From Paralichthys olivaceus (lineage: Eukaryota > Chordata > Actinopteri > Pleuronectiformes > Paralichthyidae): 64,000 nt of DNA. Every line of letters begins with the position of its first letter. Positions within the stretch are counted from its first letter, which is position 1. The notes beneath the pieces are model-generated. The model was not told where the DNA came from and ran no database searches. It was given only the letters and a program-made list of their open reading frames with translations. Position numbers and translations under genes: made by a program. Location of the stretch: positions 10,214,001 to 10,278,000 of the forward strand of contig NC_091112.1 in the NCBI RefSeq assembly GCF_024713975.1, read 5' to 3'. Positions 36,808 to 64,000 of the stretch are shown piece after piece.

Positions 36808-39800
36808 GTGAGTACCGTCCGCTCAGCGGTCGCGGTGTCACGGGGCACTGTTTATCCGAATGTCAGTGTCGGTATTGCCGCTTTCGGGGCTCGGGAGAGG
36901 GGTTGAATGGGGGGATTCTATTGTGAGGCTGAAGCGGCTGCCTCCCTTTCTGCTGCCTGCCTCCTTCCTCCCGTTGTGTCGGTTCTTCCGCTCCAGACAG
37001 CTCTCGGGCCTTTGTTAGCCTCCGCGTCACGGGGACCTGTGGGGCCACAGAGTCTGCAGACACTCAGAGGCCCCACCGGGTGTATGTTAGCAATAACAGG
37101 GTGATATTACCGGGAGAGCACCGCCGTTAAATACACTGTGTGTTAGCCCGTGTTTGGCCACTTGTCCTCCCGGGCTGAGCTTGTGTCGGGAGGCCGTGTT
37201 ATTGTTGGTAGACACGGGCAGTGAACCTCCATAACACACCCGAGACTCGGCGTGAGTGGACGCGGATGCATGAAAACGAACCCCCGGTAATTGTCACGAG
37301 TCTTTCCACGAAGCATCCACATTTTGCCGTTTCGTGTTTGATGTGTCATGTCTGCCAGGGGGAGAAATCTGTGCTCTGTGCCGAGACCCCTCACGCTATC
37401 TGCCGCTATCTGCAGGCTGCCTGCTCGTCACACCCCTGTCTGTGCCCGGTATGCGGTGGATTGATCACCGGCATCGAACAATGATTAACCCGGTTAGTTT
37501 TTGGAGCACAGCGCCCGTTTCCGGGTGCCGGAGTTAAGCTGGTAGCATAACAAGCCGTGTGCGCTCCTGCGTTGGGGGGGAATGGCCACACGGTTGTGGA
37601 TTTCCGGGTGTTTCTCGACCTAACGTGGAACGTGGGTACATGAATAAAGAGCGATCGGGTCCATGCTGCTGAATGAAGAGCGGCAGAGGACATCAACCCT
37701 GAGAACACGCATGTGAACGATGGTCGGCAGACTGCTTTGTGTTTATCTGCTGGGACTGTTGAGCCGGTCATGGAGGGGGTGTGTTGCACGGTGCGTTCAG
37801 CAGACATGATGATGATGATGATGATGAGCTAAAGCTGCATGGGTCAGACACTCTTTCGCTGAATGGCTCGGGTGAAGTGCCTGTAATTTCCTCATGGCAT
37901 GTAGGGACACTAATGTGAACTCATTCTAACACAGATTAGAGCTGGCTGGATAAGACAAGGCTGTAAAATACAAATTATAACCCCAGACTGCTGAAAACCA
38001 CAGGGCTTATCGTGCCACTGTTGACCACTGCAACCAGACAGATTGGGCCTTAGCCTCTATCTTGGGGTTATCACTACACACTTGCATGACAGGGCCACTT
38101 TGACCTTTACAAAATATGAACCTGCAGCTAGTCTCCCTTTCCTGGCATGTATAGTCAGTAGCCTCCTCTGTATGAAAACCTACAGAGAAAAGACTAACTT
38201 CAATTGTTATATTCACACAAATCATTAATTTTTTTGAGTGTGCCTGTAACAGTTATTTACAACTTAGGTTGCAACACATGCCAACAGCATCAACAACTGC
38301 AGGAACCATTATGTTGAATTCACACCTTTCTTTAACAGATGCACCTTCACATAGCTGAGATTAATGACAGTATTGTTACATCTACAGTAGTTTTAGTTAA
38401 GTGAACAATATAAACAGAAAAATGTGTTGACCAGCTTTAATGGTGCGGACTTGAAGCGGTGGTCTGCATGTCTGCACAGTGTTTCATACCAACCACATTT
38501 GTGGGGGCAGATCATCTTGAACCAGACGGGGCTGCCTAATCAGAGACCCACGCCAAAAGTATTTTGGGATGCCTAACAGGAAGATATGTTAGTGTCTGTG
38601 TGGTCAACATTTATCTTCATGGTCCATTTAATGTTTGGATCCAAATAAATTCAAAGGTAGAGTTTACAGTTGGTCAGGCAGTTAAATTCACTTGTCTCCT
38701 GGGTCTTGTGATTCTCTGGTTTATATCTATAACTGTTGATCACCGTTCTCCTGTTCTGATGATCAACATTTAATTATGTTTAATGGTGGGTTGTCCCTCA
38801 AATGTTAGACCTACAGTGTGATTCATATTACTGCTCTTCTTTGTGTGGCTGCAGCCTACAAACTTCATCATGTGCTCTGGATTTTTAGAGCGATTAATCA
38901 GGTTAGTGTCATATTTACATACAATTCTATTAAATTAGTGCCCTGCTGCAGATCTGCAGTCAAACTAGACATGAAGCCAGCTAACCTAACCAATCAGACC
39001 ATAGTGAATCAATGAGAGCTGTGCGTATAGTGATGTTTGGTTGGAAGCCTCTGCACTGTGCTATGACTACAGCCGGCTCAGTGGGAACATTGTTCACCAA
39101 ACTGCACTGTGCAAAAAAAACACTACACCAGCCCTGTAAGAAATCTGATTTAAAAAATGTGTTTATGAGGATTATTTTTGAGGCTGGTGTTCTGTTGAAG
39201 TATATTCTGTTGTACTCACACTGATATAAATCAAGAGGAAACAGTGTTCAACAGTTTTAACCACCACGAGGGGAAGATTTATTGCAGTGCATTTATGTTA
39301 AACTGCAATTAAGCTTGTTATTTCAAATAAACTGGCAGCCAAGTGTAGTTTGACTTTTAAAGCAGTTCAAGCTACAATGTGTGTCGATATATTTTAGTCT
39401 CCTGGTTTGGCTTATGTCAGTCTCTGCCCTATTCAAAATTGGTGATGAGACACTCGCTCCATTTGCATGAGATTACATTTCTGTTGGACACATGACCAAA
39501 GTATGTGTTGACTTATAGAAGAGGGACACAGACTCTGAACTTTGAACATGAACCATGTGAAATAGTAAAATGACAGGCAAATGATTAGATCAGTGATTTG
39601 TTTCACTCCGTATTTGTCTCTTCTGTCACCACAGGTTTTTTTTGTTAAGTTGCAGAACATGGACCACATTATTGTCTTTTGTCATTTAATTACTACGTGG
39701 GGACAATAACTTTTGTCATGATTTAATTGCTGGAAACTCAAGCTAGTGCAACACTAGCACAAGGTAGAACTTAAGTCCTCTGTTATTGTGGGATTTGGCA

Positions 39801-39997
39801 CAAGGGATTTATTAGACTTGTTTCATCACTCTGTCTGAATTTGTCTACATTCTAGGTGAATGCACATAATAAACTAGCAGCTTGAGCATTAGGGTCTTTA
39901 TTCTGAGAGTGTTTTATTTGTTCAACGTGTTGGTCCAGTTTTGATCCAGTTTGCCTTTGTTTGAATGTAACGATTATATTTCTCTCTCTCCGGACAG
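36808..39997. other. pum1 intron 1
   Basis: 3.2 kb. CpG-rich to about 37600, an (ATG)n run at 37806-37826, then AT-rich sequence without a recognisable element. Confidence 0.6.
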
Positions 39998-40008
39998 GCT
40001 GTGGTGGA

Positions 40009-57236
<17,228 letters not shown>

Positions 57237-58880
57237 ACCAGTTCCCCCTCCCCCTTTGCTTGAAATCACGTCTACCACCTGATATAACCCCCCCCCTCTT
57301 CCCCTGACCTCCAACCTTCACCTCACCTCCCCCCCATGCAGTCCTGTCTGCCAGCCCCACCCTCCTGTCCTTGTCTGGCCCTTCAATGGCGCAACTCCCA
57401 CTTTCACCCTCCCCATCCTACTCACCAAGGACGTGGAATAGCCCTCGTACCCGTTTCCATGACAACCCCTCGGGAGGAGCCTGTTGCTATGGGCAGCCTT
57501 AGTTTTTGTGAGATTTTATCGCTCCTCCCCCGCCCAAGCCCAACGAAGGAAGGATGAATGGCGGGAGGGTTGGAGGGCAGGGAGTGGAGAGAGAGGTGAG
57601 ACCTGTTCGATTCCTCACTCCACTCCCTTCAATTTTTTTTTTTTTTTTTTCCATTTTCTTCTGTTCTTTATTTCTGATGAACTGAGAAATCATTTCACCT
57701 TTTTGCTACTGCTGCATACACAATCCTAGTGTCCCACCCTCCTCCTGCCATCCTAGCTATTTACCACTATGAGATGGAACGAGTATTTAATTTGTCTGAC
57801 GTCACAGAATCATAGATGAACACACACTTGCCATCAGCTAACCAGCAGACAGATCATTTAGCATGGGAGATTCGTTTTCTGGTCTTGCTTCTATAAATAT
57901 AACGTGTATACTTGGTGTAGACCTTTGCATATATATATAAATATATATATAAAACTTTGTAGTTTTTCTGGTTTTTGATGTTGAATCTGTATCTATAATG
58001 TATCCTAGTAGTGACCACATACTTCTGACTGTATAATTGTACATTTGTAAACCCTTGTAATGTAAAAGTGCTTTACCACCCTTTTTGGTATGAGAAGGAA
58101 AAAAAGAAAAAAGCTCACTCTGGAAAAAAAAAATCTTAGGAAAAAAAAAACCCTGTGCATTTCAGTGTATATTCTCACCTCCTTGGTTGTGACATATGAG
58201 TTGTTGTATATTGTAAATTGTAATATCAAATTTTTGTTTTGAAAAGCCCTTTCTATACAGCGTAGTACTTGTACAAAGATTCGCCACGCTTGGTTTTATC
58301 TTTATCTCGTCACTGCTTAACTTAAGACTTCGATCTCCCACTGACTCCCAATCGGACACATTATGTTAGACTTTGTGGTGTCTTCTGGTTTATGTTGAAT
58401 GAATTTGTTTATTTTTTTCTCTTTTGACCTTTTTTTTAAGATCTTTTTATAATAATGCATTACCCCATGAAATGTGTCATGTGTATAGGTATGCTGACTG
58501 GGCGGGAGAAGTAACTTTTACTCATTTAACCCCCCCACACCCCTCGATTATCCATGACTGTTTTCAGGGGTAAACCCGTGGATTGTACAGAGGATATTCT
58601 TGTGTTTTTTGGCATTTCTCTAGTGCTGTAAGTGCTGTATCATACTGTCCATGTCCTTTTGGGTGAGAGAGGCAGCCCGCCACAGCGCGGTGTACATTTG
58701 GAGCAGCCTTGTGTATATTTACTACGAGCACACCTGTAACCATATGTGTATAGTTAACAGAACCTGTGTATGCTTATTGCCTGGGCAACTATTTTTTGTA
58801 ACTCCTGTTGTAGATTGTCTCTAAACAATTGTGTGATCTTTATTTTGAAACCAAACTGAACAAAAAAAACTTTGAAAATT
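57237..58880 (+). promoter_or_regulatory. pum1: pum1 3' UTR
   Basis: CT-rich for 500 bp, then AT-rich with a (TA)n run at 57930-57952. Seven UGUANAUU octamers: 58038, 58166, 58205, 58212, 58691, 58712 and 58809 (start positions). The probable transcript end is near 58880; no AATAAA precedes it. The final AATTGTGTGATCTTTATTTT stretch resembles the conserved end of vertebrate PUM1 transcripts (from memory). Confidence 0.6.
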
Positions 58881-61440
58881 TAACTGTCTCATGCGTCCTT
58901 CATTGTATACACAGACATTTTAACATCATTGGTTAAAACCCTTGAGATGTATCCAGGGAAGATACAGCTGGAAAACAAACAAGATGAAAGTTAAAACATT
59001 CCATCAAAAGACAAAATGAAAGCAATCTGAAAAAATAAAGAAAGGGGGAAATACAAGAAACAGGAACAGGAACATAAGTACTGAAAACATGAGCAATTTA
59101 GTTTGAAATGAGAAACCAGCACATTTTTGAATAAGTTAAATGACAGAATGGATATTTGAAGGCAACTTCTTCCAATTGGATGGAGCCCAGAACATTAAAT
59201 TGTTTTCATCAACGTCCACAGATACAAACGGCACCATAGTCTGAAAAGAGCTTCTTGGTGAGTAATTAGGTTTATAAGGAACAAAACAGGAAGGAATTTC
59301 AAGTTAATGCATTTGGAAATAAATTGAAACCAATGAATTTAATGCCTTGTGACTATAGGGAGCCACCTGAGTGTGTCTCTGAATAATGGTGTGTAAAGAA
59401 TGAACAACCAAATACAAATCTGCAGAATCTATATATTAAGGGGATAAAGAGTAGTTTGAGGCATTCTGGTCTATCAATAAGAACTTGTGAAACGAGTGTC
59501 TTCCGCACATTAAATGTAAAACAATGCCTGAAGCGATACAGAATACCAAAACCAAAATGTACTATTTTGTCTGCTTCATACCGACTCAGTGCCACAGTGC
59601 CTGCTCCAGTCATCTGAATGAACGTCTCTGCAGTGATACAACATGTGACTACACACAGCCTGAGTCAGAGGGCAGCAGGGCACTCGCTCCTGATGCTCCA
59701 CTTTCTCCATTAACTTGATTAATGAGAGCGACTCCTTAACATGCCACAGCTCTGACTAATGACGACCAACAATTGTGATCAGCTACATTAATGACTGCTC
59801 CCAGCAAGGAACAAGTTGTTTCAGTCGTTGGATACCAATGACTCAAAAGCCCGTCCCTGGTTTCATTTTCCAGATAATTACTTACATGAGTGGTGGTGAA
59901 AGGCTTCCTATCATCAAACCAGGTGCAGAGGTGAAAGGCTACTGGTGTTTGAGGAGCGGAAACAAAGGACAAGTTGCTCCATGCAACGGTTGAAAACACA
60001 GATAATCATTGTTTTGACATGAGTAATGAGTCTCACTGTGGTGTTGAATAGGTATCTTATCAAAACACACCTTCCCTTCTTTGGGGTGTTTCAGATTTAT
60101 CTTTTGAAGGAGTCAGGAGGACAAAATAAACCTGTTCTTACCTGTCTGGCAGTTGTTTGGAGCATGCTGGGCCTAAATGGATACAGGAAGGATGTTACTC
60201 TGAAAAACAAGTCGGACTGGGTGTGATGTCGGCAGCAGTTATCCCGTGGCTTTGTTGATTCTTTAAAGGAGATAATAAAGCCGGTGAGGGTGTGTTACCT
60301 GCAGTGATTTTTAAACCACCTGGAGGCTGCAGTATAAGTTTTGGCTGAGGGAGGCTCATTAGACCTGTGGGCTGTTAATGACCAACCATATACAGTATAA
60401 GAGTGGTCAACTATGCCTGGGCCCTGAACTCACAGGAGCCCCAAAGGCCTGTATATATTGTGTGTCAGCTGCTTTTGCAGTAATTTGATTTATTGCAATG
60501 TTATATGGGAATACAATATACAGCAGGTGGCTGCAAGGTGGGCCCTGCTTTACCTTATTGTCTTGCAGTCTGGCAGAAGGGAAGGGCCTCTTCATACAAT
60601 GCATCCATTATTAATACATTTGTGTTCAAACACATTGACCATAGGTGTAAATGTGAGTATGATTGGTTGTTTGTCTCTGTACGTTGGACCTGTGATACGC
60701 TAAGACCGGTCCAGGTTCTAACTCAACTCTCTCTTTCGAAAGCTGGATGCCATGTCAGTTTCCCAAAAGTGAAGCCAAATCATCTTGAATGCCACCTGGT
60801 GGCTGGCTGTGGTATGTCATAAATCCTGCATCCTGACATTTGAATGTCGGGGCCCACGGACATCACAGGAGGAGTATGGAGACATTTTATGTTTTGTTTT
60901 TTCTGTTGTTTTTTTTACATTTGAAAAAGTGCTCGCCATTTACTTTAATTACATTTAACTAGATTTGGCTGCAACAGTGAAACTTAGTGGACTAAACCAC
61001 TTCACCCACCCCTCCACCCGCAGTAGATAATGAGTGAATTTTCATTTTTGAGTGAACTATCCCTCTGATTAAGCCAGATTCAGACATGATCTCATGGTCA
61101 AATCATGTAAACATGGAGTCCAGTGCATGTCTGAAAGCTTCAGACTTCACCAGCGTTGTAGCTACAGCATCGACACAGAAGATCCAGTGAGGAACTTTTC
61201 GGAACATTATGTCACCGGTTTCATCAATGTGAAAATAAGATGGCCACCTTGAGTCAAGAGCTTTAATTGTCTCTGTTTGCACAGTGACTTTCAGGCTCAC
61301 GTCATTAAGCTCAATTAAACAAACATGTCTCTCTAGATGTCAGGTGTGAGGAGGTCTCCATTTTGATTAGTGGTATAGTTTTTATGCGTTGACAAACCAC
61401 GCGCTGTGATTCTTCACGGTTAGCCCCGGCTGGTTGCTAG
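58881..61440. other. Intergenic region between pum1 and sdc3
   Basis: 2.6 kb. One repeat (60743-60835) is recognised. No exon is supported; an 86-codon minus frame at 59353-59613 has no recognisable content. Confidence 0.55.
60743..60835 (-). repeat. Dispersed repeat, copy 3 of 3
   Basis: On the plus strand: GCCATGTCAGTTTCCCAAAA, GTGAAGCCAAATCATCTTGA, TGCCACCTGGTGGCTGGC, TATGTCATAAATCCTGCAT. It has the same block order as 33832-33970 read on the other strand. Confidence 0.6.
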
Positions 61441-61601
61441 GAGACACAACTAGGCTGCACGGCGCGAATAAATATTAATTGTGGTTACGTAGACTCAGGT
61501 GTCAGCGCGCGCTCCGACCGTGACTCAGCCAATCACAGCGCAGGAGAGCGGCTCTGAGGCGGAGGTGTGTTAAATGGCGCGCGGCCAACCGGAACCACCT
61601 G

Positions 61602-61674
<73 letters not shown>

Positions 61675-62241
61675 TCGTGGGGCTGCGGGTGCCTAAACGA
61701 GCTGCAGGGGGCATCCTCACCCTTGCTCGCGGAGATCCCCCCCCCCCCCACACACACACACCCCATCTCCTCTCTCTAAACACACACACGCGCGCACACA
61801 CTCAGCCTCCTGCCAGACTCCCAGGCCAAACAGCGTCGCCATACGGAACATCCTGCCCTCAACGGAGCGGGGGAGGAGAGAGAGAGAGCGAGGGTAGAGA
61901 GAGCCTTGAGTGTATAGAGAGAGAGAGCAGGAGAGAGAGATAGAGAGGAGGTCTGGCGTCTCCCGGTACTAACTATCGGGGCTGGTGCACATAAACTCGC
62001 AGGAACAGACGGAGCGGAGGCACCGCCGCTTCAACCGGTGACCGGGAGCAGCGCGTGAAGCCGTGGATTAAAAACAAGCAGACCGCAGACAGAGGGTCGC
62101 TCGGATGTGAAGTTGGACCGACTACCGACACTCACCGAGAGCAGGCGGCAGCGGCGGAGGCTTTTGTTCACCCCCTCACCTCCTCCTCCTTCCCCCGAAG
62201 GCAGCGGCGGCACCGGGAGGCTGTGCACGCGCGCCCCGACC
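61441..62241 (+). promoter_or_regulatory. sdc3: sdc3 CpG-rich promoter and 5' leader
   Basis: GC-rich with GCGCGC patches, TGACTCA (61520-61526, AP-1 type) directly followed by GCCAATCACAG (CCAAT box), and a GT tract. The GA-rich leader at 61870-61950 precedes the ATG at 62242. A start-stop upstream element ATGTGA occurs at 62105-62110 if the leader includes it. Confidence 0.55.
61605..61669. repeat. GT microsatellite in sdc3 promoter region
   Basis: Uninterrupted (GT)n of about 65 bp followed by GCGCGC, an alternating purine-pyrimidine block. Short CA-rich and C-rich runs follow at 61738-61763. Confidence 0.95.
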
Positions 62242-62298
62242 ATGAAGCTGCCTTGGCTGCTTGCGCTCGCGGCGCTTCTCCTCGCGCACACCGCCGCG
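62242..62298 (+). CDS. sdc3: Syndecan-3, first coding exon (signal peptide), gene continues beyond window
   Basis: The single exon encodes MKLPWLLALAALLLAHTAA (19 codons, phase 0) and ends at the donor GCG|GTAAGC. In syndecans the first coding exon carries just the signal peptide, and a long first intron follows; that fits. Syndecan-3 is a transmembrane heparan-sulfate proteoglycan acting as co-receptor at the neuronal and muscle cell surface. The signal peptide alone cannot name the family member; the call rests on position directly downstream of pum1 in the same orientation, as in other vertebrates. The GAG-attachment, transmembrane and cytoplasmic exons lie outside the window. Confidence 0.72.
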
Positions 62299-62379
62299 GT
62301 AAGCACGAGCCTCATTCACTCACTCACTCACTCACTCAGATCCTTTGTTAACCGGGCAGCTCCTGTGTGTGCACCATGG

Positions 62380-62384
<5 letters not shown>

Positions 62385-62449
<65 letters not shown>
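62385..62449. repeat. GT microsatellite, sdc3 intron 1
   Basis: About 65 bp uninterrupted (GT)n, 87 bp after the exon 1 donor. Confidence 0.95.
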
Positions 62450-62451
<2 letters not shown>

Positions 62452-63170
62452 AGCTACTATTAACGAGACAGTGGTTCTCGGTGATCGGTAGGAAATCCTC
62501 CACTCGACCTACATAAGGCGATCAGCCCCTCATTGGACGACCGTGACTCCCGTTAGGGGGGCTGGAGACTCCCGTGCACCCCTGCCCCCATGCAGCTCTT
62601 ACGCACACACACACACACACCAGCCTTTGTGTCTCACTGTCGGGGTTTATTATGGCCTGCATCCCCTCGAGTCAGGGGAGACTGTGTGTGTGTGTGTGTG
62701 TCGGTAATTAGCGGGTTATCTCTAATTGAGCTTGATTACGGGTCTTTGTGCGGTGCCTCGGTCTGTGGTGTCTGTGTCACCAGCTCACATCCTGCCGTTA
62801 ATTCAGAGAGCCGGCTCCTACTGCGGCTTTAACGACTTTAGTGTGTGTCTCTGTGTGTGTGTGTGTGTGTGTGTGTCCGATCGCCACCTGAGAGGTGCAC
62901 GCTCCATTTTTAGCCAGATCTTATGGTCCAGATGCCAGAATCCAACCGGGGACATTCTCCCGTCCCGTCCGTCATAACCGGAGGCGTGTGTGTGTGTGTG
63001 TGCGTGCGTGCGCATGTTCGCAGCAGTGTGTGTCTGTGGCTAAATGTGGGTGGGGTAACGGGGAAGTTAACGGCGATGCGGTGCGCGAACGAAGGCTCTG
63101 TTGGAATGATGTCATTGGGAATCGCGACGGGGAAGCTGATTAGGAATGCGCGAACCCCCCCCTCCTCCTC

Positions 63171-63171
<1 letters not shown>

Positions 63172-63232
<61 letters not shown>
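63172..63232. repeat. CA microsatellite, sdc3 intron 1
   Basis: About 61 bp uninterrupted (CA)n. Confidence 0.95.
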
Positions 63233-63235
<3 letters not shown>

Positions 63236-63689
63236 CCCGGAACCATCCTCGCCGAGCTTCACGCGCCCCCCCCAATAGCGCGCCCACACCTTCCGTTGCC
63301 GATGGATCCAGATTTATCCCATGAGAAGGAGGAAGCTCATCGAGTCATTGAGAGAAAAAGAAGAGGGTGAAGAAAAGATCAAAACACAAATCTAGAGTTC
63401 AGTGTAAATGAAGGAGAAAACATCAATTCCCTGTGTGGCACAGGAGCTCGGCTGAGTTTGTAGTATTATTTATAACTGCACGAGGCTTTAGCTCCGTTAT
63501 TTTCACATCTGCTGTGCTCAGTGTAAAAAGTACAGCACCTCATTGTATTCAAGTGCAGTGTAACCTATACTCCCTCTGGAATAATACTTAAAGTAAAGTT
63601 GGACCCTTCAACACAAAAGTTTCACTTACATGGTTAAATCAAATTAAGCCAAAAGAAATCAATACACATAAGTAATGGTACTGTTTTAG

Positions 63690-63755
63690 TACTTGGACTA
63701 TATTTATTCAGCATTTTCCAGTCTTTTCAACCACTCTGAGCCCCTTTACAAGTTG
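63690..63755 (+). repeat. Decayed copy of the 22078-22275 repeat
   Basis: ACTTGGACTATATTTATTCA, GCATTTTCCAGTCTTTTCAA, CCACTCTGAGCCCCTTTACA line up block by block with the snrnp40 intron 1 copy (TATATAGC..., TAGTCTTGATGACCACTC, CGCTTTACA). Confidence 0.5.
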
Positions 63756-64000
63756 TTTTAAACTCAATAAGTGAAGTTTGCTAATCTGAAATTTCATTAA
63801 TCTAAACAGATCCTTATGCAGAATCTGTAAGTGAGCGACAAGATCTTGGGGCTGGAAGCCCTCTGGTATTCAAATAAGCAAATATTTCAGTGGCCAACCT
63901 TCGCCATCTGTTCACTTTCAATCTGAGAGTGATTTGGCGAGAAAACTTTCGCTTCCTGTGGCAAAGCAAAGTGCAGCGCGGCCAAAAAAAAGTTGAAGTG

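Larger units (their letters stand above)
62299..64000. other. sdc3: sdc3 intron 1 (open at right edge) with microsatellites
   Basis: Holds a (CACT)n run at 62319-62337, (GT)n at 62385-62449, (CA)n near 62601-62620, GT runs near 62683-62701 and 62856-62876, (CA)n at 63172-63232, and a decayed copy of the 22078 repeat at 63690-63755. No second exon is recognised. Confidence 0.6.

Noticed and set aside
61533-63370. Many open frames with Cys-Val or His-Thr repeats around sdc3 exon 1
   Set aside because: Direct translations of GT/CA microsatellites.

Overview
This window looks like a teleost fish genome, most likely a percomorph. The evidence is intron-rich vertebrate genes with compact introns, abundant CA/GT microsatellites, and several dispersed repeats that I recognise from percomorph genomes. 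Gene order from left to right is: a doublecortin-domain gene (-, cut by the left edge), fabp3 (+), zcchc17 (-), snrnp40 (+), nkain1 (+), pum1 (+) and the first coding exon of sdc3 (+). From fabp3 onward this is the conserved vertebrate block found on human 1p35 (FABP3-ZCCHC17-SNRNP40-NKAIN1-PUM1-SDC3).

1-2.7 kb holds a minus-strand doublecortin-domain gene with a GC-rich start region containing an RFX X-box-like site. 2.7-11.1 kb is intergenic and holds decayed repeats, including the 3' end of a non-LTR retrotransposon. 11.1-14.8 kb is fabp3 in the canonical 73/173/102/51-nt coding-exon pattern. zcchc17 (18.5-20.8 kb) and snrnp40 (21.6-26.8 kb) are head to head across a shared CCAAT/ETS promoter. 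27-28.6 kb is repeats. nkain1 lies at 29.6-34.1 kb. pum1 lies at 36.7-58.9 kb: a non-coding first exon, 22 coding exons and a 1.6-kb AT-rich 3' UTR. sdc3 begins at 62.2 kb and its intron 1 runs off the right edge.

I reconstructed the complete coding exons of five genes by hand. Every junction keeps frame with GT/AG borders, and the predicted lengths are 132 (fabp3), 251 (zcchc17), 347 (snrnp40), 207 (nkain1) and 1163 (pum1) residues, close to those I recall for the human proteins. The genes are functionally unrelated: fatty-acid carriage, ribosome/RNA-associated zinc knuckle, U5 snRNP scaffold, Na,K-ATPase-interacting membrane protein, Pumilio RNA-binding repressor, heparan-sulfate proteoglycan. 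No bacterial-style operon, CRISPR array or viral gene is present, and I see no novel multi-gene system. The most interesting signals are regulatory: nuclear-receptor half-site arrays at the fabp3 exon 2 donor and in intron 2, seven UGUANAUU octamers in the pum1 3' UTR, several X-box-like palindromes, and a few repeat structures.
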